Below are positions 7,425 through 15,339 of a stretch of DNA of 40,099 bases, one piece after another. Position 1 is the first letter of the stretch; each line of letters starts with the position of its first letter. Origin of the DNA: Candidatus Omnitrophota bacterium (GTDB lineage Bacteria > Omnitrophota > Gorgyraeia > Zapsychrales > Fredricksoniimonadaceae); contig CAIUQE010000036.1 of NCBI GenBank assembly GCA_903901225.1, positions 1 to 40,099 on the forward strand, written 5' to 3'. The notes below the pieces were generated by a model. The model ran no database searches. It had not been told where the DNA came from and saw only the letters and a list, made by a program, of their open reading frames with translations. A program made the position numbers and the translations under genes.

Positions 7425-8029
7425 GACGGCAAACCAGCCCCCCCTAACGTCCGGATCGCAGCCATGACCTTTTCTGCCACGGCTTCGGGCTCTTCCTGCG
7501 CGCCAAAGAACAGCGGTTGGCCAAAGACCACCCTAACCGGATGCCGCCGTGGGAAAGATTGCCCCCTGGGAAGCGCCTCATCTGTGCCTTCAATATAGAC
7601 CGGCAGCACGGGCTTGCCGCTTTTCACCGCCAGAAAGCCAACGCCCGACTGAGGCTTTTCACCGCCACGGGTGCCTTGAGGAAAAATAAGGACGGGATAA
7701 CCGAGTTCAAGCTGGTGAAGGAATTCATTCAGAGCGCCCCGGTCCGCCTTGCCCCGCCGGATCGGAAAGCCGCCGCCGCAACGGATCAGAGCACCCAAAA
7801 CCGGATTGCTGAACAGTGAATCCTTGGCCATGAACCGCATCTGCCGCGGGCAGACGACTGGCAAAAGGACGGGGTCAATATTGCTGATATGGTTCGACGC
7901 GAGGATGAACCCGCCCGAACGGGGCACATTTCCCCGGCCCTCAACACGGCAGGGATAAAAAAGAAGGCTGGCGAGGGACGCAAGTCCCGTCACCAGCCAG
8001 TAATACAGCGATCTTAAAACTTCCGTCAT
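7421..8029 (-). CDS. plsC: 1-acyl-sn-glycerol-3-phosphate acyltransferase
   Basis: PlsC transfers an acyl group to lysophosphatidic acid to make phosphatidic acid at the inner membrane. The 202 residues have an N-terminal hydrophobic segment (LYYWLVTGLASLASLLFYP), the catalytic HxxxxD motif as NHISNIDPVLLP, the MAKDSLFSNPVLGALIRCGG block, and the substrate motif FPQGTRGG with a later LPVYIEGTDEALP. The length is normal to slightly short. It follows the phosphohexomutase gene by 37 bp. The exact acyl acceptor cannot be told from sequence. Confidence 0.88.
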   Translation of the reverse strand: MTEVLRSLYYWLVTGLASLASLLFYPCRVEGRGNVPRSGGFILASNHISNIDPVLLPVVCPRQMRFMAKDSLFSNPVLGALIRCGGGFPIRRGKADRGALNEFLHQLELGYPVLIFPQGTRGGEKPQSGVGFLAVKSGKPVLPVYIEGTDEALPRGQSFPRRHPVRVVFGQPLFFGAQEEPEAVAEKVMAAIRTLGGAGLPS

Positions 8030-8066
8030 ACAATACCAATGCTGCCACGCGCGCCGCGGCGGGCCA

Positions 8067-9494
8067 TCACAGGGTTTTAGCGAGATCCAGAGCGTAATTC
8101 AAAAGATCCTTGGTGCGCTTGGGCGACTTTGACTCCGCGTAGGCGCGCAGGATCGGTTCGGTGCCCGAGGCGCGGACCATGATCCAGCTGTCATCCGCCA
8201 GTTCCAGCTTCACGCCATCGTAATCCTTCACGGCCACGACCTTCTGGCCCAGGACCTTTTCGATCTTCTTGACCGGATCCAGCGTCTTGACCAAAGATTT
8301 CATGCTGATGCTGGTCTTGTCGTAATAATAACGGCCGTATTTTTTCTCGACTTCAGCGAGGATCTTGCCGATATTCTTTTTTTCGTAAACCATCATTTCC
8401 AAAAGGAGCAGCCCGGCCAGGATGCCGTCGCGCTCGGGAATATAATCCGGCAAGCCCATCCCGCCCGCCTCCTCGCCGCCCACGATGATCTTCTCATTGA
8501 TCATCAGGTCGGAAATGTACTTGAACCCCACCGGCGTTTCGTAAAGCTTGATGCCATAATCCTTGCACATGTTGTCGATCATGGCCGTGCCGCAAATGGT
8601 CTTGACCACGCCACCCTTGACGCCGCGGTTCTTGAAAAGATGGATCGCCAGAAGCGCGAGGATCTTCTGGGGCGAAAGAAATTCTCCACCGGGAAGCACC
8701 GCCGCGACGCGATCCGCGTCTCCGTCAAGCACAAGGCCGAGGTCGATCTTTTCTTTCTTCATCTTGGCGATCAGCCCACCCAGATATTGCGGCAAAGGCT
8801 CGGGCCGGCAATTGCCGAAGCCGGGATTCACATCCGAACGCAACAGTTCAAGCCTGATGGCCGTGCCCTTGAGGACGTCCGCCAGCAATGTGCCGCCGGA
8901 ACCATGCATCACATCCTGCACCACGCGGAATTTCGCGGGCTTGATCTTTTTCAGGTTCACATAGCCCTTGATGAACTTGAGGTAATTCTTTTTCAGGTCA
9001 ACGACGCTGATCTTGCCGTCGGCAACAGCCTTTTTGAACTCAACCTTCACTACCGGCTGGGAGCCGATATACCCCTCGACCGCGTCGGTGATGTTTTTGC
9101 CCGCGCCGCCGCCTTCGGCCGTCTTGATCTTGAAACCGTTGTACTCGGGAGGATTGTGGCTCGCGGTGATGACAACACCCGCCACGCATTTCAGGTCGCG
9201 CACGGCAAGGCTCAACGCGGGCGTGGGTAAAGACGCGTCCGCGAGGACCACCTCGATATCATTGGCCGCCAGGACCGTCGCGACCGTCTCGGAAAAATCT
9301 TTCGACAGAAAACGGTTGTCGTAGCCCACCGCCACGCGCACAACCTCGCCGGGGATCTTTTGGGCGTCATCCCTGACCCACACGGCGAACGCCTGCGCCA
9401 GGATGGCGACATTCTCGAACGTGAACGTATCCGCGATGACCGCTCTCCAGCCATCCGTACCGAACTTGATAACATCCTTCGCGTGCGCGCTCAT
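8067..9494 (-). CDS. Phosphoglucomutase/phosphomannomutase family protein
   Basis: The family moves a phosphate between C1 and C6 of hexoses through a phosphoserine. The 475 residues have the four expected blocks: FGTDGWRAVI at the N-terminus, the active serine in TASHNPPEYNGFK (Ser112), the metal loop DGDADRV, the sugar loop GGEEAGGMG, and the phosphate-binding RASGTEPILRAY near the C-terminus. AAAGGAG stands ahead of the ATG. Glucose, mannose or glucosamine specificity is not decidable here. The window has a second member of this superfamily at 36958-39975, which is not a close copy. Confidence 0.9.
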   Translation of the reverse strand: MSAHAKDVIKFGTDGWRAVIADTFTFENVAILAQAFAVWVRDDAQKIPGEVVRVAVGYDNRFLSKDFSETVATVLAANDIEVVLADASLPTPALSLAVRDLKCVAGVVITASHNPPEYNGFKIKTAEGGGAGKNITDAVEGYIGSQPVVKVEFKKAVADGKISVVDLKKNYLKFIKGYVNLKKIKPAKFRVVQDVMHGSGGTLLADVLKGTAIRLELLRSDVNPGFGNCRPEPLPQYLGGLIAKMKKEKIDLGLVLDGDADRVAAVLPGGEFLSPQKILALLAIHLFKNRGVKGGVVKTICGTAMIDNMCKDYGIKLYETPVGFKYISDLMINEKIIVGGEEAGGMGLPDYIPERDGILAGLLLLEMMVYEKKNIGKILAEVEKKYGRYYYDKTSISMKSLVKTLDPVKKIEKVLGQKVVAVKDYDGVKLELADDSWIMVRASGTEPILRAYAESKSPKRTKDLLNYALDLAKTL

Positions 9495-9505
9495 ACAAAC
9501 TCCTT

Positions 9506-10081
9506 TTATGTTTTGGCCAAACGATGTTCCCTAATATACCCCAGGACACTCTCCGGAACAAGGTACTGAATGGATTTTTCCTGCTCAAGGCGTTTGCGGA
9601 TCTCGGTTGATGACATGTCAATGCCATGCATGGTGACCGCGTGGTATTTGAGCTTCGCCAGCCCCCGCGGATACCCGGGGCGGTTGACGGAAACAAAGGT
9701 GCACATCTTCTTGATCTCGTCGACGTCTTTCCAGGTGTGGATCTGGTTGATCGCGTCCCCGCCAACAATAAAAAACAACTTGGCCGGCGCGGGATAAAGC
9801 TCACGAAAATGCCGCACGGTTTCAACAGAGTAGGAACGCCCGCCCTTCCTGACCTCAAAATCGGAAACATCGAACGCGGAATTATAGGCCACGGCCAGGC
9901 GCACCATGGCGATGCGGTCCTCGACGCTAAAGAACGTGGAGGTGCGCCGGTGCGGCGGCACGCAGCTGGGAATGAAAATGAGCTTGTCGAACCCCATCTC
10001 CTCCTGGGCCGTCCGCGCCATAAGAAGATGCCCGATATGAACGGGGTCAAACGTGCCGCCAAATAACGCGACCTTCATCAT
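9506..10081 (-). CDS. nadD: Nicotinate-nucleotide adenylyltransferase
   Basis: NadD makes deamido-NAD from nicotinate mononucleotide and ATP. The 191 residues have the nucleotidyltransferase signature FGGTFDPVHIGHL, FIPSCVPPHR, FIVGGDAINQIHTWKD and the C-terminal ISxTxIR-type motif as MSSTEIRKRL. The ATG overlaps the proA stop. The proB-proA-nadD order after obg is widespread in bacteria. The ribosome silencing factor gene rsfS that often follows nadD is absent, and a phosphohexomutase gene comes next. Confidence 0.93.
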   Translation of the reverse strand: MMKVALFGGTFDPVHIGHLLMARTAQEEMGFDKLIFIPSCVPPHRRTSTFFSVEDRIAMVRLAVAYNSAFDVSDFEVRKGGRSYSVETVRHFRELYPAPAKLFFIVGGDAINQIHTWKDVDEIKKMCTFVSVNRPGYPRGLAKLKYHAVTMHGIDMSSTEIRKRLEQEKSIQYLVPESVLGYIREHRLAKT

Positions 10082-11334
10082 GGCCTGACCTGTCCGCTGC
10101 CGTAGATCTGATATTTATAGGATGTGAGCCCTTCCAGCCCCATGGGCCCGCGCACATGCAATTTGTCCGTCGAGATGCCGATCTCGGCGCCCAGCCCGAA
10201 TTCGCCCCCATCGGTGAACCTTGTCGAGGCGTTCACGTAGACGCAGGCAGAATCAACGCCTTTGAGGAACGCGTCCGCTTCTTTCGTGTCGCGCGTCACA
10301 ATGGCGTCCGAATGGCGCGAACCGTACGTGTTGACATGATCGATCGCCGCCCGCACCCCCGCGACGACCTTGACCGTCAGGACAAGGCCAAGATATTCCT
10401 CAGACCAGTCCTGCGCAGTGGCTCTTTTGGCATCCGTGATGACGCGGCGCGTCGCCTCGTCGCCCCTGATCTCAACACCCGCCGCGCGCAGGCGCCCGAC
10501 CATGGAGGGCAGGAATTTTGTCGCCACCTTCGCGTGGACCAGCATTTTTTCCATGGCATTGCAGACTCCGGGGCGCTGGACTTTCGCGTTAAAGCAAATA
10601 TCCGACGCCATTTTCAGGTCCGCCTTGTCGCTCACATAAATGTGGCAAACACCCTTGTAATGTTTCACAACGGGGATGCGTGAATGTTCGGCCACGAAGC
10701 GTATAAGCCCCTCGCCGCCCCGGGGAATGACAAGGTCAACATACGGGTCGAGTTTCAAAAGCTCCGTTACGGCGGCCCTGTCGGTCGAGGCAATGAATTG
10801 CAGTGCCCCCGCGGGAACTTTGGTCCCGGCCAGAGCGCCTTTAAGGACCTTGTAAATGGCTGTGTTCGAATGGATGGCTTCTTTGCCGCCTTTAAGGATG
10901 GCCGCGTTGCCCGATTTCAGGCACAGCGCCGCGCAATCAGCGGTGACATTGGGACGCGCTTCGTAAATCACGGCAACGACGCCCATGGGAACACGGATCT
11001 TTTCAATGCGCAGGCCGTTGGGGCGCCGCGATGTTTGCAAAATCTCACCGACAGGATCTTTAAGTTTGGCCACACCCAGGATGCCGTCCACCATGGACCT
11101 GACGCGTTGTTCATCCAGCGTCAAACGGTCGATCATGGCGCCGGGCAGGCCCGCCTTGGCCGCCGCCGCGACATCCTTCGCGTTCTCCCGGATGATGAAA
11201 CTCCGCCGGGCCCATAACGCGCCCGCCATGGCCTTGAGAGCCTTGTCCTTCCGGGCTGTGGCAACAAGCGCCAGCTGAAGCGCGGCCGCCTTGGCCTCTT
11301 TGGCCTGCCTTAAAATAGCTTGTTCCATATTCAC
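10078..11334 (-). CDS. proA: Gamma-glutamyl phosphate reductase
   Basis: ProA reduces gamma-glutamyl phosphate to glutamate semialdehyde with NADPH, the second step of proline synthesis. The 418 residues belong to the aldehyde dehydrogenase superfamily. Visible blocks are MGVVAVIYEARPNVTADCAA, LKSGNAAILKGGKEA, LVIPRGGEGLI, the catalytic cysteine in NAKVQRPGVCNAMEK and FGLGAEIGISTDKLHVRGPMG. The chosen start is a GTG that overlaps the proB stop as GTGA and is spaced well from AGGA. An ATG two codons later is possible. Confidence 0.95.
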   Translation of the reverse strand: MNMEQAILRQAKEAKAAALQLALVATARKDKALKAMAGALWARRSFIIRENAKDVAAAAKAGLPGAMIDRLTLDEQRVRSMVDGILGVAKLKDPVGEILQTSRRPNGLRIEKIRVPMGVVAVIYEARPNVTADCAALCLKSGNAAILKGGKEAIHSNTAIYKVLKGALAGTKVPAGALQFIASTDRAAVTELLKLDPYVDLVIPRGGEGLIRFVAEHSRIPVVKHYKGVCHIYVSDKADLKMASDICFNAKVQRPGVCNAMEKMLVHAKVATKFLPSMVGRLRAAGVEIRGDEATRRVITDAKRATAQDWSEEYLGLVLTVKVVAGVRAAIDHVNTYGSRHSDAIVTRDTKEADAFLKGVDSACVYVNASTRFTDGGEFGLGAEIGISTDKLHVRGPMGLEGLTSYKYQIYGSGQVRP

Positions 11335-12431
11335 GCGCGTCCTGTCAGGACAAGATCGTCCAGATGGATGAATTCTTTTTTGGCTTTACGGTCGGTCATC
11401 GCGGGCACCTCGGTCACGGCATAATTCGTTATCCCGCGCCCCAATTCTTCACCCCTGGCGTCAACGATGAGGACAACATCACCGCTGCTGAAATTCCCCG
11501 CGCACGTCACCACACCGGGCAACAGGAGGCTTGCGTTGCCCTTCAAAAGGACTTTTCTGGCACCATCGTCCACCGCCACCGTGCCCCTGGGCTTGGCGAC
11601 GAACATGATCCAGTGCTTGCGCATCAAAAGCTTTTCTTCTTTCTCAAAAAAATAAGTTCCCAGCGCTTCCTTATCAACGACAATGCGCCGGATGACGTCT
11701 TTGGTATGGCCATTGGCAATGACGCAAGGAACATCCGCGGACGAGGCGATCTTGACCGCGTTCACTTTAGCGATCATCCCCCCCCGGGAAACATTCTTGT
11801 CCCTGGCCCCGCCGGCCGCGCCCTCGATCTCCTCGGTGATCTCACGGATCTCCTGGAATTTCTCGGTCAGCTTCCCGTCCTCTTTCTTGTAAAGCCCGTC
11901 CACATCGGAAAGCATGACCAAAAGATCCGCGTGCACCAGGCTGGCCACAAGGGCCGAAAGCTTGTCATTGTCGCCGAACTTGATCTCGTCGGTCGAAATG
12001 GCGTCGTTCTCATTGATGATGGGCGTGACACCCCTCTGCAGCAGCACGTCAAGGGTGTTGCGCGCGTTATTGAAACGATTGCGGTCGGCAAAATCATCCC
12101 ACGTCAAGAGGACCTGCCCGCACGTTCCTTTGCCGGCCTTGAAATAATCCCCGTAAAGGCGCATCAGGAGCGCCTGGCCGATGGATGCCGCCGCCTGCAA
12201 CGACGGCGTATCCGACGGACGAACCCTCTCGCCCATCGCGCCCAGGCCCAGTACCACGGCGCCGGAGCTGACCAGCACGACTTCGACACCCCTGTGCCTC
12301 AGATCACAGATCTGGCGCACCAGCGAACGGACCGAGGTCTCCCGGGGTTTCATCAGATGGTTGGCAATAAGGCTTGAACCAACCTTGATGACAACGCGCT
12401 TTAATTTGCGGGGAAATTGCCTGTGCGTCAT
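11331..12431 (-). CDS. proB: Glutamate 5-kinase
   Basis: ProB phosphorylates glutamate to start proline synthesis. The 366 residues have the amino acid kinase domain (VVIKVGSSLI, VVLVSSGAV, QVLLTWDDFADRNRFNNARNT, PIINENDAIS, FGDNDKLSALVA, LLVMLSDVDGLY) and, from about residue 280, a C-terminal PUA domain (GTVAVDDGARKVLL, GRGITNYA). This is the long bacterial form that is usually feedback-inhibited by proline. The stop overlaps proA by 4 bp, so the two proline enzymes are coupled. Confidence 0.96.
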   Translation of the reverse strand: MTHRQFPRKLKRVVIKVGSSLIANHLMKPRETSVRSLVRQICDLRHRGVEVVLVSSGAVVLGLGAMGERVRPSDTPSLQAAASIGQALLMRLYGDYFKAGKGTCGQVLLTWDDFADRNRFNNARNTLDVLLQRGVTPIINENDAISTDEIKFGDNDKLSALVASLVHADLLVMLSDVDGLYKKEDGKLTEKFQEIREITEEIEGAAGGARDKNVSRGGMIAKVNAVKIASSADVPCVIANGHTKDVIRRIVVDKEALGTYFFEKEEKLLMRKHWIMFVAKPRGTVAVDDGARKVLLKGNASLLLPGVVTCAGNFSSGDVVLIVDARGEELGRGITNYAVTEVPAMTDRKAKKEFIHLDDLVLTGRA

Positions 12432-12434
12432 GGG

Positions 12435-13412
12435 TCAAACAGCCTGCGGCATTGATTTAAGGATGCGCACCATTTCCGCGACCAGACCTTCAATGCCCTT
12501 GTGTTCCAGGGCCGAGACCTGGATGATATCCACGTCAAATTTCCTCTTGAACCGCTTCAAATGCTTTTTGGCTTCAGGCAGGTCCATCTTGTTGGCGACG
12601 ACGATCCTCTGCTTGTGCGCCAAAAGGTCGCTGTACTGCTCAAGCTCGAACACGATCGCCTCATAATCCTCCAGAGGGTCGCGGTCCTCGCTGCCGGCCA
12701 TGTCAATGACCTGGACGAGGATCTTGGTCCGTTCCGCGTGCTTGAGGAACCGGTGCCCCAACCCTTTGCCCAGGTGTGCCCCTTCGATGAGGCCGGGAAG
12801 GTCAGCCACGATGAAATTGAACTCATCGGTCTCCACGATCCCCAGCACGGGATACTTGGTCGTGAAAGGATAATTGGCGATCTTGGACTTGACCTTGGAA
12901 ATATTATTGATGATGGTGGATTTTCCGGCGTTAGGGAAACCAACAAGGCCGCAATCCGCGATCAGTTTCAGCTCAAGCCGTATGGTCTTTTCTTCCGGTT
13001 CCGTCGGAGGGACCGCCGTCTTGCGGCGCTGGTTGCCGATGCCGCCCCTGGCCCCTTTCGCCACCAGCACCTGCTCGCCCGGCGTCGACATGTCCCTGAT
13101 GAGAAGGCCCGTGGCGTCGTCGAACAGGACCGTGCCGACGGGGACGCGCAACAGGCAATCTTTGCCTGAACGGCCCGTCATGCCCTTGCTCGAGCCATGC
13201 CCGCCGCGCTCACCCTGGTAATGTTGCTTGAAGCGATAATCGAGGAGGGTCTGAATATGCGGATCCGCGATGAAAAGGATCGACGCGCCATTGCCGCCGT
13301 CGCCGCCATCCGCGCGGGGGTAGCGCATCCACAGGTCGCGGTAGTGGCTCTCGCAACCCTTGCCGCCGCCCCCTGCTTTGACATGGATCCGTGCGGTATC
13401 GACGAACGCCAT
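12435..13412 (-). CDS. obg: GTPase Obg, involved in ribosome assembly and stress control
   Basis: Obg binds the 50S subunit and helps its late assembly. The 325 residues have the glycine-rich Obg fold (FVDTARIHVKAGGGGKGC, PRADGGDGGNGASI, GERGGHGSSKGMTGRSGKD, VPVGTVLFDD) and a G domain with GFPNAGKST (G1), a switch region with YPFTT, DLPGLIEGAHLGKGLGHRFL (G3) and NKMDLPEA (G4). There is no OCT extension, so it is a short form. It begins 9 bp after rplU. The usual rpmA gene (L27) between them is missing. Confidence 0.95.
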   Translation of the reverse strand: MAFVDTARIHVKAGGGGKGCESHYRDLWMRYPRADGGDGGNGASILFIADPHIQTLLDYRFKQHYQGERGGHGSSKGMTGRSGKDCLLRVPVGTVLFDDATGLLIRDMSTPGEQVLVAKGARGGIGNQRRKTAVPPTEPEEKTIRLELKLIADCGLVGFPNAGKSTIINNISKVKSKIANYPFTTKYPVLGIVETDEFNFIVADLPGLIEGAHLGKGLGHRFLKHAERTKILVQVIDMAGSEDRDPLEDYEAIVFELEQYSDLLAHKQRIVVANKMDLPEAKKHLKRFKRKFDVDIIQVSALEHKGIEGLVAEMVRILKSMPQAV

Positions 13413-13421
13413 AGGCGAAGA

Positions 13422-13736
13422 CTACTTTGCTTCGATCTTGGTGATATTGATGGCCGTCAGCTGCTGGCGGTGGCCAATGGTCTTGCGCGCGTCCTTGCGC
13501 TTCTTGAACTTGAAGCTGATATCCTTGGTGTCCAACAGCTGCCTGACGACCGTGGCCGTCACCTTGACATCCTTGACAGCCGGGTTGCCCACGCGCAGGT
13601 CGTCGCCATTGGCGTAGAGCAGGACATCGTTCACGTCAAAAGACTTTCCCACGTCGCTATCGAGTTTGGGTGCGTCGATGATGTCGCCTTCCTGAACCTT
13701 GAACTGGAAGGAACCCAATTGAATGACTGCGTACAT
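13422..13736 (-). CDS. rplU: Large ribosomal subunit protein bL21
   Basis: L21 binds 23S rRNA near L20. The 104 residues match the family length: MYAVIQLGSFQFKVQEGDII at the start, VLLYANGDDLRVGNP in the centre, and the basic stretch SFKFKKRKDARKTIGHRQQL near the end. The Q-[FY]-KV and K[RK]R...G-HRQ patterns are diagnostic. CGGAGG precedes the ATG. The gene opens the rplU-obg-proB-proA-nadD run. Confidence 0.95.
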   Translation of the reverse strand: MYAVIQLGSFQFKVQEGDIIDAPKLDSDVGKSFDVNDVLLYANGDDLRVGNPAVKDVKVTATVVRQLLDTKDISFKFKKRKDARKTIGHRQQLTAINITKIEAK

Positions 13737-13788
13737 ACGTAAAACCTCCGGTACTTTGTTATCCTTGTTTTCGCCTTGAAGGCGCTAC

Positions 13789-13794
13789 ATTATA
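13789..13794 (-). promoter_or_regulatory. Probable -10 element upstream of rplU
   Basis: The minus strand reads GTATATAATG, a perfect TATAAT, about 53 nt upstream of the rplU start. No good -35 box lies 16-18 bp further up. The transcript would carry a small CGCC/GGCG hairpin at 13772-13784 in its leader. A further 7-bp stem (13832-13838 with 13849-13855) covers the end of the upstream gene but is not followed by T residues. Confidence 0.4.
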
Positions 13795-13836
13795 TACAAA
13801 AGCGCACCTTTTACCAGCAGATTCTTTCAATCCGGG

Positions 13837-15264
13837 TCAATCGATCTGGACCCGGCCGCGGCCGTGGCAATAAGGGCATTCCGCGAACTTGAGCGATTCG
13901 ATCGTCTTGCCCGCGCGCTCGCGCGTCATTTCAACAAGCCCGAGGCTCGATATCTTGTTCACTTCGGTCTTGGCCAGGTCTTTCGTAAGCTCAGCCCGGA
14001 GCACATCGAGGACCCGGCGCTTGTGTTCTTCACGGGACATGTCGATGAAATCAATGACAATGATGCCGCCGAGGTCCCTCAGGCGCAACTGGCGCGCGAT
14101 CTCGGGCGCGGCCTCGATATTGACATTGAACGCGGCCTCTTCGGGAGAGGCGGAGGTCTTGTAACGGCCGCTGTTGACGTCGATGACCGTGACACCCTCC
14201 GTCGGCTCGATGACAATATAGGCGCCCGTCCGAAGGACCACCTTCTGGTCATAGATGCGCTCCAGCTCCGCGGAGATCTTGTGCGCTTCAAAGATGGGCT
14301 GTTCGCCGCCGTAATAATGGACCTTCTTGAGCCCGTCCTTGCCGACGAGCGCGTCAACATACTTGCAAAGCTTTTCGTATTCTTCCCTCGAATCAATATG
14401 GACCGCGGTCAGCTCTTTGCGGAAAAAGTCGCGCACGACCTTCCAGATAATATCGCCTTCCTGGTAAACGATCGCCGGCGCTTTCTTTTCCTTGGCGAGC
14501 TTGACCACCTTCTGCCATTTGTCATATACGAAGCGCGCGTCATTCAGGAGCTCTTCCTTCTCCTGTCCCGCCGAAACGGTACGGACGATAAACCCGCCGT
14601 CCTTGACGAAATCGCACGCCCTGATGATATCGCGCAGGCGATGGCGTTCATCGGGAGATTCGATCTTCTGCGACACCCCGATGTGCTTGTCAAACGGCAT
14701 ATAGACGACAAAACGGCCCGGAATGGACAAATGGGTCGTAAGCCGCGCCCCCTTGGTGCCAAAAGGGTCTTTCTCGACCTGCACCAGGACTTCCTGGCTC
14801 GTTTTAAGAGGGATCGGGCGATCCTTTCGGCCTTGCTGACGGCCGTGACGCCCCCGGCCCCGCTGCTGGTCATCAGCGGGCTTGGGTTCTTCCGCGGCAA
14901 CCGCCGGTTGAGGCGCATCCGCCCCTTCAGGCAACGGCTCCGCAGACCTTGGCGGCGGCTTGCGATTAAGTATCTTGTCAAAAAAGCTCTGCGCCGCGGC
15001 GCCGGGCCCGTTGAGATTGTCAAAATCCTGGACATAAGGATGATCGGCGTCGGTCAGATATAAAAAACCGTTGCGGTCCTGCCCGACATTGACAAAAGCG
15101 CCGTTGATCGATGGCAAAATGGACTCAACCTTGCCTTTGTAAATATTCCCAAGGCTCGAACGATGGCGATCCAGCTCAATATAAAAATCATCTAGACGTT
15201 TGTTCTCAACGATCGCGACGCGTCTTTCACCGTCAGCAACGTGAATGAGTATCTCTCTGGACAC
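13837..15264 (-). CDS. rng: Ribonuclease G/E family endoribonuclease
   Basis: This family cuts AU-rich single-stranded RNA during rRNA maturation and mRNA decay. The 475 residues begin with MSREILIHVADGERRVAI and an S1-like domain (GNIYKGKVESILPSINGAFV). That domain is interrupted by a Pro/Ala/Gln/Arg-rich insert around residues 100-150. The catalytic region has the two metal aspartates in VTVIDVNSG and IVIDFIDM, with FNVNIEAAPEIARQLRLRDL between. The end has a CPYCHGRG knuckle in the style of RNase G. There is no long RNase E scaffold tail. The start is GTG with AGGAG upstream. It follows pilQ. Confidence 0.93.
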   Translation of the reverse strand: MSREILIHVADGERRVAIVENKRLDDFYIELDRHRSSLGNIYKGKVESILPSINGAFVNVGQDRNGFLYLTDADHPYVQDFDNLNGPGAAAQSFFDKILNRKPPPRSAEPLPEGADAPQPAVAAEEPKPADDQQRGRGRHGRQQGRKDRPIPLKTSQEVLVQVEKDPFGTKGARLTTHLSIPGRFVVYMPFDKHIGVSQKIESPDERHRLRDIIRACDFVKDGGFIVRTVSAGQEKEELLNDARFVYDKWQKVVKLAKEKKAPAIVYQEGDIIWKVVRDFFRKELTAVHIDSREEYEKLCKYVDALVGKDGLKKVHYYGGEQPIFEAHKISAELERIYDQKVVLRTGAYIVIEPTEGVTVIDVNSGRYKTSASPEEAAFNVNIEAAPEIARQLRLRDLGGIIVIDFIDMSREEHKRRVLDVLRAELTKDLAKTEVNKISSLGLVEMTRERAGKTIESLKFAECPYCHGRGRVQID

Positions 15265-15339
15265 GATAACTCCTTGAATTTTATAAAACTTTGTAAATCT
15301 ATAGCGCTGCCAACCTCTGCCCGCGGCAGGGAAGGCCCT

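Noticed and set aside
9367-10062. 231-codon minus-strand frame overlapping nadD
   Set aside because: It is a shifted frame over nadD and the start of the mutase gene. The product is rich in Arg, Ser and Pro and has no motif, while nadD has all its signatures.
13832-13855. Terminator after RNase G
   Set aside because: The 7-bp stem overlaps the stop codon and is followed by ATTGAAAG with no T-run.
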